Source: Malaya genurostris (taxonomy: Eukaryota > Arthropoda > Insecta > Diptera > Culicidae). Taken from it: a stretch of DNA of 64,000 nt. The DNA is taken from the NCBI RefSeq assembly GCF_030247185.1, contig NC_080571.1:71338172-71402171 (forward strand). The letters run 5' to 3'. Position numbers and translations under genes: made by a program. Positions 23,449 to 35,500 of the stretch are shown here, in pieces. Position 1 is the first letter of the stretch. Every line of letters begins with the position of its first letter. Below the pieces are notes generated by a model. The model saw nothing but the letters and a program-made list of their open reading frames with translations. It was not told where the DNA came from and searched no databases.

Positions 23449-23815
23449 GGTCTATGGGCTGGTGGAATAATCGGTCCTTATTTCTTTAAAATGAGAAAGG
23501 ACGACTCGTGGAAATCGTGACAGAACCATGATCAATGGATTTGTGTTGCCAAATCTACAATATATGGATGTAAACGAAATGTGGCCGAAACTATTGACTT
23601 ATTGGAAGAACATTTCAACGACAACATTATTTCGAGAAATTGACCGGTGACGACACTCAATTATTTGTTGTGGGGATACACGAAGTCATTAGTTTATGTG
23701 GATAAACCAGCAACGATTGATGCTTTGGAAACCAATATTCAACAAGTCATTGCTGAAATACACCCTCAAATGCTTGAACTAATGGTTGAACAAATTTGGC
23801 ATGTGCTTTAGAAAT
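23449..23815 (+). pseudogene. Tc1/mariner-superfamily DDE transposase remnant
   Basis: Conceptual pieces in shifting frames read GLWAGGIIGPYFFKM, then ETIDLLEEHFNDNIISRN and, after a stop, LLWGYTKSLVYVDKPATIDA and IQQVIAEIHPQMLE. This is the back half of the family typified by GGxIGPYFF...DMWFQQDGATCHTA...ISRNG...LWGYLKSxVY. The DMWFQQDGA segment is largely lost (MDVNEMW remains). Stops and frameshifts show it is dead. The same family is represented at 63360-63740 and 1840-2015. Confidence 0.8.
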
Positions 23816-24435
23816 CTTGAACATTCCTACAAGATCTTACCGATCATACGCTGCATTCTAACTCGGTTACGTTCGGCACACGCAAACCTTTCTAACCGCA
23901 AACGACTTATTGCAGACTCACTTTTACAACTGTTATCTCCAGTATATATTCGCGAATCATGTCATCATCCAGCTGTGCCCCACGACCACATCCATTCGTG
24001 CGCTGTAGGAAAAACACGTGCTCAACATTCCACCAAGAATACGCGAAGGAACATTGCGCCATCACTGCCCAACACAGTGAGTGTGAGTGAAGTTTTGAGA
24101 GGTCAAAGTTTGGGTGAATTTGGTCATTTCCGTATAGCAAAGAAAATGACGATCACTTGCAGATTACTCGAAACAAGAGCATTGGGCAGCGAATTGATTT
24201 CATTCCCACCCCCACGACTCATTGTGTGCCAATACTAACCTCCGGTCATCGCAAATTTCGTTTGAGCTTGATGGTATGGCAAGCAGACTACGAAAACGAT
24301 TTATACTGTTTTATTAATTCGATGTGATACGTACGTACGAGTGGCGTCAGACCAGCAAGCGAAAGTAAGACAGCGGCGCGCACCAACCAAAACACGACGT
24401 GTTCGGCCGATTCATCGGCGTGTGGCCATCGACCA
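23816..24435. other. Unassigned stretch downstream of transposase remnant
   Basis: A 150-codon frame (23786-24238) begins inside the transposase tail and continues into unrelated sequence. Its product resembles nothing known to me, and it is judged a chance frame. GC content rises towards 24300. Confidence 0.45.
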
Positions 24436-24439
24436 GTCA

Positions 24440-24644
24440 TTCATAGGCTGCTCCATAAGTCGGACGTGACTTCAGTGCGGTCGGTAGTTTAGTGTCTGAG
24501 CCATCAGGCCATCAGGTTATTCGGTCGGTCTGAACCGTCGTACCTCGCCATCGTAGCCATCAACTTGCCTCCTTCCCTTCGTAATCTAACCCACCCCCCG
24601 GAGAGGTGAACAACATTTTGGCCAGCAGGCAGGTTCCTCTTCGC
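24440..24644 (+). promoter_or_regulatory. Candidate non-coding first exon / promoter, possibly of the citrate carrier
   Basis: A GC-rich island in AT-rich surroundings contains an arthropod-initiator-like TTCAGTGCGG (TCAGT at 24472-24476). It ends in a consensus splice donor, CGC|GTAAGT, with GT at 24645-24646. No open frame of note lies within it. The next downstream plus-strand gene is the citrate carrier, whose start codon is preceded by an acceptor-like CACTTATCAG ending at 31640. A 7-kb intron would join the two. The link is inference from position and splice signals only; the block could instead serve an unrelated transcript. Confidence 0.35.
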
Positions 24645-24646
24645 GT

Positions 24647-25429
24647 AAGTGACTCGACGAATTTACCCGCTGCTCACCTGCACTGGTGCAATTAGGCTCG
24701 ACTCCGATTAGTGTAAGAGTTAGTGCACGGCTGTAATGTGACGTCTTTTCGCCACAATGTTTGTTAGTTTATGATGTTTCGTGAGACAGAGAGAGAGTGG
24801 GGAAAATCGCTTGGAGGTCACTAAACAGTTTGTTATTATTATTACTATACGATACGAATCGGTATCACCGAAGCAGAGCGGGTGTTACATAACAGCTTGA
24901 CTGACAGTGCCCCTGAAGTGTACCGTAAGCCGGTAGATCACCCTGCAGCGGATCTTATCGTTGTTATTGATAATGTTGCACAAGTGGTTTCCAGAATACG
25001 GTCTGTTGCTAAGCAACCATTAGAATCACAGTTCGCGGAAAATCAACTGGGTTCAAGTATCTAATCAAAGTTCAAATCCAGAGCACCCTGTTCGCTTAGA
25101 GTGGCGCTTTTGCTGATGATTGGTTCCATTGGCTGCGGTTTGACTTGTCGTACTTTCAAACTGTGAGCGTTTGCTAGGTGCCCTTCATAACTTTTCCGAT
25201 AAGGCATTATGCATTAGTTGTAAATGTAAACAGCGACGGTTCAAGTGCAGCCCTAGTAGACAAGTGGATTAGGAATGCTTTTTTCTTTGACTTTGTATGT
25301 ACGGGTCATAGATTGATATTAGAACGAAAGGTCAATTTGTATTGTAGGAAAGTGTATGAACAAGATTAAACACATTCTAGATTAAACTAAGCTTACTGAG
25401 ATAGCTAAACGAACTGGAGGTATTCAACT
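24647..25429. other. Possible intron 1 of the citrate carrier gene, nothing coding recognised
   Basis: A GAGAGAGA-type tract lies at 24786-24797 just downstream of the candidate first exon. Open frames at 24882-25064 and 25178-25369 resemble no known protein. Confidence 0.4.
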
Positions 25430-25900
25430 TTTAGAAGCACCCTTTTGACGTGAATACGTCGTACTTTACCATGGGGCGTCTTCTCCAAATTTACCATTTC
25501 GGAGAGTTATAAGTTTTTAATCGTAAATATCTCTTATTGTATCTACACAGCAAAAAATTATGAAATTTACACGTGACGCAAATCTACATATGAAACAATT
25601 CATAGAACGTAATCCGTGAAACGACTGAATTTTACAAGAATGATATAAATGTACGCCCGTATTTCAAGCAAACGTAGAAATTTGCATGTTTTAGCACTTA
25701 AAAGTATGTCAAAACTAACTTAATATAAATTATATATATTTCGGTCTCAGAAATCGTAAATTTACACGATTTTTTCTAGGTGTGTAACGTATCAACACAA
25801 CTTTCGCTACGTGCCATTGGAAATATGATCAGAAATTTATAATGAAATTTTCAGTACTGCCTCCTTTGGCAGCATAGGAACTGCATTTCATCTGTTTGCG
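25430..25900. repeat. Interspersed repeat copy interrupted by a small MITE; reverse copy at 27000-27145
   Basis: The segment with TGACGTGAATACGTCGTACT through CTCTTATTGTATC, then (after the MITE) AACGTATCAACACAACTTT, matches the reverse complement of 27000-27145. It is therefore a dispersed repeat present in both orientations 1.5 kb apart. The second copy has no insert. Confidence 0.75.
25546..25784. mobile_element. 239-bp MITE with TA target duplication and empty site in the window
   Basis: The ends are CACAGCAAAAAATTATG at left and a GATTTTTTCTAGGTGTG-type right end, with ATTTACAC words in both subterminal regions. TA flanks both sides (25544-25545, 25785-25786). The uninterrupted repeat copy at 27000-27145 reads ...TTGTATCTAACGAATC... 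on its minus strand, showing a single TA where this copy carries the insertion. A related left end (CACTCTAAAAAAAATGAAAA) begins near 29196. Confidence 0.85.
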
Positions 25901-26999
25901 TTCAACCGTATCTCGCTGATAACAGCTTGTCACCTCTTCTTGAGATGCTACATTTTTGGTTCATGATTCCGGTCGTGATTGAAATGACGCTCTTCTAGCC
26001 ATTGGAACAGATGGCTCGCCACACAAGATATTTGTTTGCGAACTTCGACAGCTCAAAGTGTTTGAAAATCTATCTTCCAGTAACTATAGAACATTCCTGT
26101 TTCTAAAATCCCAATGTAGATTTCATCATCCTGTGCCCTGCTATCAAACAGCATTAGTTTTTTACGACATCCGAACAGCGAAAAGTGCACAAATCTAAAC
26201 AGTTCTAGATTTGCACTAAACTGAGGTTTTTTTAGCTTCGATTTGCGAAGAAGGAATCCTAATAGTTCTTTAGAAAACTTTTAGAGTCATTAAAACGGCT
26301 GATTTTGTGTGATTACCCCCACCGTTGTCCTCTTTTCGTTGTTTTTTCACCAATGCAAACAACAAGCGGTTGTGACGTAATCGCTCTTATCGGGAGCGAA
26401 ACTAGCTTTGCAAACGACACACAATGCATCTGCTCGCAGTGGCGATAGAATCCAAACTTATCAAATTGTTAAGAGGTTTCTTTTTACGTGATTTCGTTTG
26501 TAGCTTTTCAACTAATGAGCGGTCCTAACGGCTATAAAAATAGCCGCATACAGAATTTGAATGTCGTTTATTTCATTTTGGATTTGCATTTCTTTGAAAG
26601 AAACTATCAGGATGCTGTACGGGATTCATTCCTGCCTTTCAGAAGGACCCAATTGTGGAACTCACTACGATATTAAGCACTCTTCGGAACATTTTTCTCG
26701 AACGATTTGTTGTACAGCAGCAGATATTTTGTTCTATTCCTCAGAACGCGTTCTGATTGGCTGGTGTTGACATGGGTCAAATGAGACAGGTTTTTCAATT
26801 GTGTACTATTGAAATACTTTAATGCTTTGCTATACACGTTTAAGTTGAAAAATTTCGATTCTATTGGTAGTTAGTTTATATAAATCCTTTCACAGATCAC
26901 TGAGCTATGAACTTTCAAAATACGAGAAAGGCGCCTTATGAATTATCCTCTTTGATACTCGGTTATACCAAACATTTCAGAAAAGTTTAAAATTGTGTT
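25901..26999. other. Non-coding stretch, probably repeat-derived
   Basis: No protein-like frame was seen. The GATTGGCTGGTGTT region near 26755 and the neighbouring text read like part of a dispersed repeat, but only the portion matched at 25430-25900 can be shown from this window. Confidence 0.4.
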
Positions 27000-27145
27000 C
27001 ATATTTCCGATGGCATGTAGCAAAAATTATGTTGATTCGTTAGATACAACAAGAGATATTCACGATCAAAAACTTATCACTCTCTCAGAGGGCAAATTTT
27101 GACAAGGCCCCTCATAGTAAAGTAAGTCGTATTCACGACAAAAAT
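27000..27145. repeat. Uninterrupted reverse copy of the 25430-25900 repeat
   Basis: On the minus strand this reads through the same GAATACGACTTACTTTACTA...AATATCTCTTGTTGTATC order without the 239-bp insert. It therefore serves as the empty site for the MITE at 25546-25784. Confidence 0.72.
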
Positions 27146-29094
27146 ACTTAGTTTTGGTCACATATCCCTAAGCTATAGTTTGCATGGGAACACTCCCAAT
27201 ATTCAGCTTTAATGCATTACCCTACGGAAAATAAAACAATATCGAAATACGAAACCTGGTGACACAGTTTCTCGAAGACAGTTATTAATTCACAACCTTC
27301 TTCGAAAGAAATCGTTCTGTCAACTGAATTACTCTGGATATTGTGAAACACAGATCAGAAGACTTTTCTGTAAAGAAGAGCTTGATATATAATCTTCCTC
27401 AATGTTTGCTCGACACTATCTTCCATAAACTTGTTATCTTAACCTTGTAGGATTGGAAAGAAACTAAACCCTCCCGTGGTTTCCCTCTATTTTGCATTTC
27501 AATCCCAATCGACCAAAAAATTTTGGGAATTACTGGTTTACACTATTTATGTAACGACTTTTAAAATATTGCACCGATGTGTAATATCCTTTCTGATGGC
27601 TAGAACAAAAACGAGGGACATAGGGATAAGTTACGTAAATGTCAAAACTCATTACCGCTTAATTTTTTGGTATATGGATTATTTCTGATAGTGATCTATG
27701 ATCACATTCAAACGTATTATTATTGTTGATACGCTTGGTTTAAAAATGTTGCCGAATATGTGACATAAATGCTAAAGCATGCTTTTCAAAATGGCAAAAT
27801 GTATGTACGGGTATCAAACAAGAAAGGATTTACACAATTTTTTTATGTAATTCGCCCGAAAAAAAAGGCATCTAGTTGCACGCTATATATTCGATGATTG
27901 TTTGGCGCGTAGCGAGTTGTGGAATAATTACCCGGTGAAGAGCAAAATATGAATACTAGATTATAAATAAAATCGTTTGGCGTGCAACGAACTGTTTTGT
28001 GAGGAAATTATACGGAACCTACTTGATCCATGTGCTCCACTATTTTGAAACCACATGCTTAATTGTTGATGGGCACCAAATAAACAGCATACTTGTTTCC
28101 TAATGGCATTTTCGTTTTTAACGGTGCCACTATACCGGTGTAGGGAAGAAAAGGATGCCTTGATTATACACAATTGGAGCGAATATAGTCCCTGCTACAC
28201 TACACCGGTGCAGCGCTAAACCAGACCCTGTCAGCTTGGAGCGAAATCAATCTTCAGTTCAGCAACGCCATCGCAAGGCAGCACATTCAACGTATTATGT
28301 CAAATGTATGGATGCGCAGTGCTGCTATTTTGGCGCGCCCAGAATTTGACATTTCTCTCCCATACTTCCTTGTACGAGATTCGATGCGAACTCGCCTGAG
28401 GGCGCCATACTCGCAAAAAAGAATGTTGCCAATAATTTTTTTCGGGAAATGTGAGAGCTGGATATCTTGTTAATATGATGTCTTTGGCTAAACGCTAAAC
28501 AAAATTTTTCAGTGTATAAATTGTGTTCAATACCGTCTTTTCAAGTTATAGAATATGAGTCTAGGGAGGGACGCTGTTCTTCGGAAGAGCTAGTATATTA
28601 TACAGAATGTAATGAAAGTGATCAAACATTTCTCGGAATCCGTTCAACACTTCATTGTTTGTATTGTAACTCATCTCACTATTTGGTGAACTACGCACAT
28701 TTATGTAAAAATAATTACTTTCGAGACAATCGCTATGTCTAAGTTCAGATTATATTGGCATGATTTTGATCTACTTAACCTCAAACCTAGGACAAGATTT
28801 ACATGATGATTATGACTTCGCGAACCATTGAGAAAAACTTCTAAGACGCATTCGACTTTTTGCGGATGGAAGCTGGCACGATTTTCTGGTCCAGATTTTG
28901 GTTCACAGAGCCTGATTTGCGACCTGATTTTCCTTGTTCTGAAAAGTGTCTGTGCACAAGCTCATTGCACTTTTCCGAGGAAATGCTTCGCATTCTGTTG
29001 AAAACTCTCAGTTTTTTTCTGACTGTGATGTAAACAATAAAACACATTTCAACAGCTGATCGTTAAAACGTCATCAGAAAACAGCAAAGGGGCA
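27146..29094. other. About 2 kb with no recognised gene
   Basis: Short frames (for example 27476-27688 and 28512-28742 plus, 29047-28841 minus) show no family resemblance. A GC-richer patch near 28290-28400 is unexplained. Confidence 0.5.
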
Positions 29095-29165
29095 TAAATC
29101 CGATATCAGAACTAATTGGCTCAAGTTACATGTTCCCCTTATTATTTGGGAGATTTGATTTAACC
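29095..29165 (-). repeat. 3'-end scrap of the LOA-like LINE family
   Basis: ATCAGAACTAATTGGCTCAA through TTTGGGAGATTTG parallels the last part of the LINE at 37776-37830 (ATCAGAACAAATTGGCTCAA...TTTGGAGATTTG), in the same orientation. It is either a heavily 5'-truncated copy or the decayed end of one. Confidence 0.6.
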
Positions 29166-29814
29166 AACCGAAGTTTTTAATTGTTTTATATTACGCACTC
29201 TAAAAAAAATGAAAATTACACATGACGTAAAACGAAACATACCGTATTTTAGGGATTGAAGAATTGATATCACATCGATTACCATTTAAATGTGAGCTTT
29301 CTGTCTTTTTTGATGACAAATTCAATTAAATCAGCTGTTGATTTACTGAACTGATGTATTTTTACATCTTTTGGAATGCAAATTTTGATCAATTGCGACG
29401 CTTTTTTTATGTGCATGACTTTTAAGGTAACTTGGCTCCGCTCGTTGGAAAGCTACTCTGGTTCCGGAGATATAATGGTATAAATGGCGTAAACGACAAA
29501 ACTCATTACAGCTCAATTTTATCGGATAACCAATTAACTCTGAATGGGACCAATGATCAAGTTCAAATGCATTATTTCCAATACATTTGGTTGAAGATAT
29601 GTTGCCGAATGTTTCACGTGTGTGTCACTATTTCAGCGCGTTGTTTCGGTGTGAAGCGATCCATGGCAAAAATTCTACTGAGTTAACATTTCCAAAACAT
29701 ATCTGATGCAATCGCTGGTTGGTCAGTTTATTTGGTACATTTTTTGAAATAAATTAAAGTATTATTCTACCAGTAGTGGAGAAAACTGCTAAGATTGTAA
29801 GTATGACCTCAACG

Positions 29815-30627
29815 ATACCCATCAAATCCTGTGCAACATCTGCGCCTGCTTTCTTACACACTTCGATCCACTCTTTCAAATCCTTGTCGTTTTGGAAGAC
29901 TCCCAATTTTCCGAATTTTTCTCTTCATAATCGCCCAGAAATTTTATATTAGGCAAAATTATAACGATTTTGGCAGATTTCCCTTATTCGACAAAAGAAC
30001 AACATCGTTGATTTCGTATATGGAATCGTACCGGATTCGGGTAATGGCGCAATGCCAGATCCCACCAAAATAGAGTGTCACCTTCGTGGGACCAAAGAAA
30101 GGGCAGCAGGTGCTTCCTGTGACATTCTTCTTTCTACATTTGACCGGTTGAATTGATGGTGCCGTACATTATGTGCGGCTTGCTGGACTTACTGAACTAA
30201 AAGATCTCCTGCCGCACAAGCTACTTCTTGATAATACGGTCGATCTTCGAAACATCTAGCCGGAACTTATTTGGAAATAAACTTCAGGCCAGAGATCTGC
30301 TTGACGTCTCCGTTAATGTTCGTCTCGTAGTACATTACGATGCAATTCGGTTTCATCAATCGCGGGATTTGGCCACCGTGTTCTGTTTTAACTTGAAGAC
30401 AAGGAAGTCTCCTTCCTTGTGTTCATTTCCTTGGGGTTCGTTTTTCTTCTCTTTTCTTCCGATGCCAAATCCGTGTTGGCTCTATGGGATCTCTGTGAAC
30501 GATTCTACTACATAGGACTCGCTCGAATGCACGATTTTCAACTGTTAAGGACTGTGGAACTGGCCTGAATTTTCCACTACCAAACCCACATTTTTTTGCA
30601 CAAGCACTTCTTGTTTGGAAGCCATTT
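29815..30627 (-). pseudogene. ITmD37E-like DDE transposase pseudogene
   Basis: On the minus strand a start reads MASKQEVLVQKN near 30627. Broken frames then give NCIVMYYETNINGDVKQISG, a WDLALRHY-like piece matching the family's FWPDLASCHY, INDVVLLSNKGNLP matching NDVVFVPKDMNPPNCP, and NFWAIMKRKIRKIG near the C-terminus. This order fits the ITmD37E/pogo-like transposases common in mosquitoes. Several stops and frameshifts interrupt it, and the first catalytic Asp position (family DDET) reads YYET. Terminal repeats were not located. Identification rests on motif order, not on an alignment. Confidence 0.7.
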
Positions 30628-31640
30628 CGATAATGACGATATTTTTCACATGTAAATATTACACTCTAAACTGGTTTTACCCAAAGTTTCATCTTTTTGT
30701 ACCTACGCAATAAAAAGTATTACACAGAAGAAAATTTAACACTGTTTCCGAATACAGTCTTTACTCAGACTACTAATCACACAATAGGATTATGTACAAA
30801 AAACATATGAATTGAAACCTAGTATGATTACTGTAGAGATTGCATTTCTGCTCTAGTAATTTAGCATTCCCAAGGTAGCAGGAAGCCAATGAAGCAATTA
30901 ATTCTTGCTTTAAATAGTGTCGTCGGATGTCAACCGGTCTGCCTGTTTACGGAATCGTGTGCATTTTAACCACTTGGATAAATGGGCCGTAGTCTTAGTA
31001 TTAGCCTTATGTCGTTTTCGCTTGAAAAAACTGAAACTGACCCAGGGTAGTTTCATCAAGCAAACACTTTTCACGAAACTGTGTTGGTTTTGCACTTGAG
31101 CAAACCTGATATAAAAACCAGGTTCGAAACTGACTCGATTTTCAGTTCAACATCGTTAAAACTAGGTTCGAAACTGGCTTCAAACAAACGGTTTGACAGC
31201 AGTTAGAGTGGAAACTGGGTTAGGTTTGGCATCAAGCGAAAACGACATTAGTAGAAAACCGCCAGCGGTTACTTAGATTGTACATTAAAAGAAGATCACA
31301 TTAACGATGTTCGAATGGAATGAAAATAGTTAAATATTTTGTATGGAAAGCTATATACTGAAAATAACGCAAACACTCGTAATTAACTACTACCATACAG
31401 CCTTTGCAGGGTTTCTTTTATTTTGCTGTATGACTGTAGAGTTAATAATAAATCATACTCACCAGTATGCTTCCTAATGCATTCCCCCAATGAAAGCATT
31501 GCACAACGATGCAGCTAAGATTGGATCACATTTTTCAATCAAACTAATCCTTGATTTTCCTTTATTTAAAAAATAGATTGTAAAAAGATTAAACTATGAG
31601 TTAATAGCTTACTAACCCGCTTTTTTCCACCACTTATCAG
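30628..31640. other. Upstream region of the citrate carrier gene
   Basis: No coding sequence was recognised. GGTTCGAAACTG-type words repeat at about 31124, 31163 and 31208, hinting at an old repeat. The plus-strand acceptor-like CACTTATCAG ends at 31640, 39 bases before the carrier start codon. Confidence 0.45.
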
Positions 31641-31679
31641 TCCTTATAAGCCCAGCTTAAACCCACGCACTCCGCCAGG

Positions 31680-32762
31680 ATGGACCGACACTTTCCCAAC
31701 AGTAGACACAGCTTCCGGAATCCGTTTGGCCAGCGACCATGGATGGAACAAAATGGAGCGGCTGCTGCAGCTGGTGGTGGTACCGGACTCAAAGGAATCG
31801 TAGCCGGCGGAATAACCGGTGGTATCGAAATTTGCATCACTTTCCCGACAGAATACGTAAAAACGCAACTTCAGTTGGATGAAAAAGGTGAGCGTCTGGA
31901 GTCATTGATAATCTCTATCGGCATTGATTGTTTTTATTGGTACTTTTAGGTGCCACCAAGCAGTACAACGGAATCGTGGACTGCGTAAAGAAAACGGTGA
32001 AGAACAACGGTTTCTTCGGTCTGTACCGTGGTTTGAGTGTACTGCTCTACGGATCGATACCCAAATCGGCGGTCAGGTAGGAGAACCCTCTGTAGCCCTA
32101 ATAACCAAAGTGAATCACTTGCCATTTCGAACAGGTTCGGCGCCTTCGAGACTTCCAAAGGACAGCTGATGGAGCCTAATGGTCAGTTGAGTACCTCGGG
32201 GAAGCTGTTGGCCGGTCTAGGAGCAGGAGTGGCGGAGGCCATTCTCGCAGTCACGCCTATGGAAACCGTGAAAGTAAAGTTCATCAACGACCAACGAAGT
32301 GCTAATCCAAAATTCAAAGGTTTCTTCCACGGAGTTGGCATGATCGTACGACAGGAAGGTATGTCCGGTGTGTACAAGGGACTTACGGCGACCATCATGA
32401 AGCAAGGCTCGAACCAAGCGATTCGATTCTATGTGATGGAATCGCTTAAGGAACTCTACAAGGGTGATGATCCAAAGAAACCCGTACCGAAGATGATGGT
32501 TGGTGCATTTGGTGCTGTTGCGGGAGCCGCATCCGTATTTGGCAACACCCCAATCGATGTGGTGAAGACTCGTATGCAGGGTCTCGAGGCATCCAAGTAC
32601 AAGAACACCGTCGACTGTGCCATTAAGATTTGGAAGAACGAAGGCCCGCTAGCATTCTACAAGGGTACCGTTCCACGGTTGAGTCGTGTCTGCCTGGATG
32701 TGGCCATCACATTTATGATATACGACTCGTTTATGGAGCTGTTCAACAAATTCTGGCGCTAA
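31680..32762 (+). CDS. sea: Mitochondrial citrate (tricarboxylate) carrier, SLC25A1/scheggia type, complete
   Basis: This inner-membrane antiporter exports mitochondrial citrate in exchange for malate and so supplies cytosolic acetyl-CoA. Coding exons are 31680-31887, 31950-32076 and 32135-32762, giving 320 residues. Introns are 62 and 58 bp with GT-AG ends (GTGAGC, TTTTAG; GTAGGA, GAACAG). The three carrier repeats are marked by FPTEYVK (Pro56), TPMETVK (Pro153) and TPIDVVK (Pro251). Each is followed by its loop signature, LYRG, VYKG and FYKG. Family hallmarks GGIEICITFPTEYVKTQLQL, KQGSNQAIRF and GNTPIDVVKTRMQGLEA are present. The N-terminal 35 residues are Ala/Gly-rich and variable, as expected. 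All splice phases close the frame. The start is the first in-frame ATG in this exon. Confidence 0.97.
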
Positions 32763-33600
32763 TTTAAATGGTTTCGAACTATCACAGTTTGCCAATTTAT
32801 GCGCAACATCTTATCATGCCATCTAAATGTCAACAAGGCATCGCAACAACGTGAACAATTTACGATAAGACTTGTAAACCCGAAAGCGCATCACAACTAT
32901 TGTTGTCAGGGTAACATTAGCAACGTAGGAAAACCTTTATCCATGTAGGACGCAAAGTCTGTGTGCAGGCATTTTTAGAAGAGGCAAGCTCAATCTACCT
33001 GTAATAGTCGAACTCAACCGTACACATATACAACCCGCAAGGTACGCTTATGAAACCAATCGAAAAGTCCTGACGGATATCCGTGGAACGGAATAAACAA
33101 AGTTTGTTGAAGTTTATCAAAAAGGCACCGCTTTGTAATGTAATTTGTTAGAAGCACAAAACTCAAAACTAGGAAGTACGCTTTGCGGCACCGAGAGCTT
33201 AGGGTTGAGTGTATCGAAAATTCCGAACCATAACATTGCCAATTTACTTTCATTTACTTTTTTCTGTACTCTAACTTTCCGTTGCGTAAAACTTACTCAT
33301 TCCATGTTTTGTGACTATTTATCGTACTTAGACTATTCATTCGAATCAAAAGTGCACCCGAGGAGAAGTGGTGCACTTAAAACTTTTACTTTTACATTCT
33401 GGACAGGCACACTAATATTATAACGTTACATTTTATGGTTTTAGTTACTGCTTTGTGCTATAATTTAGCGAATTTCCATGCAGTTTTCTTTTTCAACAAT
33501 TGGAGAAACGAAAAGAGTCAAACCTATTTATTGTTCGATGTGTAATATATTAATATGAATGTACTAATAAAAGTATGAAAACAAATTCACGCAGTATTTT
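32763..33600 (+). other. Citrate carrier 3' untranslated region
   Basis: About 800 bp without a protein-like frame follow the TAA. AATAAA at 33566-33571, within ACTAATAAAAGTATG, is the best polyadenylation signal, which would place the transcript end near 33585-33595. Confidence 0.6.
33566..33571 (+). terminator. Candidate polyadenylation signal AATAAA for the citrate carrier
   Basis: This is a canonical hexamer about 800 bases downstream of the stop codon in AT-rich sequence, with a GGGGGT-containing T/G-rich element at 33600-33608. Confidence 0.5.
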
Positions 33601-34928
33601 TTGGGGGTAAAGGTTCGTATGTAGTAATTATACCATAATCTTAGTTGAGTGGTTAAATAGGGTTGCCACGGTAGCTTCACGGGCCTAGAAGATACCGTTG
33701 AATCTTGAAGATTCATACACAGAAATCAGATATACAGGCTCACATATGAACTGTGTGTAAAATTTTCTCAATCTGCATAACGAACACTTGCAGATGTCAC
33801 CACGATCAACACGAGGAGCCACCACGATTTGGGTGGTGCTTTCACATGAGCCACAATTTTAGGTGCAACATTCACTTCACGCTAGATTTTTGTTTTTCTG
33901 TTGATTAAAATGATAAGTATGTTTTTGTTTTATTCCGATCGAATTCTCCTGTGATTTATACGACACGGAAAAAAGATGCCTTTAACACTTTGGGAAATCG
34001 TGTGACAAGTGTTAAAATTGCTGTAGTTAAAATATTTCTATAACAGGCAGGAGGATTTTGTTATCGTTCCGAAACGTAGTGGAATGTTTTGAAAGATCGC
34101 GGCAAATAGTCGAGTAAGTGGCAGTAATGTTTCCAGCATATAGCAAATTTGAAATTTACACAGGATTTCGAAAAATTTGGTTCGAACATGTATATCTGTT
34201 AACTGTGATTAAGGGGCGGGTAGGGTCTAACACTTTTTAAAAATCATTTATTATTTTCTTTATATTTCCTTATAGTAAAACATTTCAAGAATATACTGTG
34301 AAATTTTCAAATCTATTGGAACGAAACTCTGGAAGTTATATTCATGGCTAATGATGTCACAAAATCCATAAAAAGCCATTCCAACAATGTTGTAGTCCAA
34401 AACGGGAAATTAGCGAAACAAACATTTATTTTCTTTATTAAGTATTATTTTTCGGTGGTTGGTGTCTCACAGAAGTTGTTTGTAATCAAATGACGTTTCT
34501 TTTGTTGTGAAAGGTTATTAGAATAGTCCATGATTCGAGTGAAATCTGGGAACCAACTTTCTTAATCGAACTTAAAATTTATTGCAGCTTACTGCAAAGG
34601 TGTAGGAAAATTTATTAACTTTGCTGAAAAGCCACTTTCCCAGCTCTTCAGTTGGTCGAGTTATATTAATTATTTGAAGTAAAAATAGATTGTCTATTTG
34701 AAAATCGCTTTTTTTGTTTTAACTTTTTTTGTGAGCTGCTCTACGAGAAAGTTGTCCTCGGAAGAGCTGTCAAGCTAATTATTATGCAACTTATAAACTA
34801 AAATTCATAATATAAGCTACCACTAAAAAGTTACGATTGTTTTTTTATCAGAAGCTAGTCATTTCAAATAAATCTTTATAAAAATATGTGGCGCTGAAAA
34901 GTGTCTTGGACGATGGTATCTTTCTTTA
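33601..34928. other. AT-rich stretch, nothing recognised
   Basis: No gene-like frame is present. Phrases such as AACGAAACTCTGGAAGTTATA (near 34320) look like diverged repeat sequence but have no second copy here. Confidence 0.45.
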
Positions 34929-34936
34929 GGCAAAAC

Positions 34937-35500
34937 CAGTGATGGCATTCCACTAGAGTGATACACGCTGGTGTAAGATTTATGTCTACACCGGCGATGC
35001 AGCAAGCGAACAGCACACAAAAAGAAAGGCACACTTCTCCTCAGTGTCGAATAGATAGACTTAGAGTGTGTGTGATTGTGTTCAAAGAAGCTGTTGCTAG
35101 TGAACCAAATTCTCTTCGCATTAATCGCTCTTATGCGCTCTAGCCTAAATACACCCAAGTGATCACTTGTGCGTTCTCGTGAGAGAACACTTCTGTGATT
35201 TGTTTTATTTTTTTTTTTATTTTAACGATAAATTACTGAACATGCGCTTCTCTTATGCGAACCGTACACCAGAATGCTCACCGGCATGTACACTTCGGTG
35301 GAAATATCTGCGTCCACTTCAGAGAATTTGAGAGCACTGTACTAGCACTTTGGTGGGATCCAGTGCTAGAGACAGAAGATAATAAACACGCGCTCTCATG
35401 CTGCGTGCATACTCTATATAACGATGGTGTATATGTGTTAAAGAGAAGAGCTTTCATTGATGACTTGCTTTTCGCCGCATAAAGGAGATGGACATCTCTA
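34937..35500. mobile_element. hAT-like MITE (second family), diverged copy
   Basis: Its interior is the reverse complement of the better-preserved copy at 58679-59324. The ends are CAGTGATGGC (34937) and GACATCTCTA (to 35500), each one base off the consensus CAGAGATGGC/GACATCTCTG. The flanking octamers GGCAAAAC (34929-34936) and TGCATAAC (35501-35508) agree at 6 of 8 positions, as for a decayed hAT duplication. No transposase is encoded. Open frames on both strands within it are non-coding. Confidence 0.8.

Noticed and set aside
23786..24238. 150-codon open frame (+)
   Set aside because: It begins in the transposase remnant in the wrong frame and continues into unrelated sequence; no motif.
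33960..34030. CACGGAAAAAAGATG near a TA, like the CACGGAA elements
   Set aside because: No second end could be paired with it within a reasonable distance.
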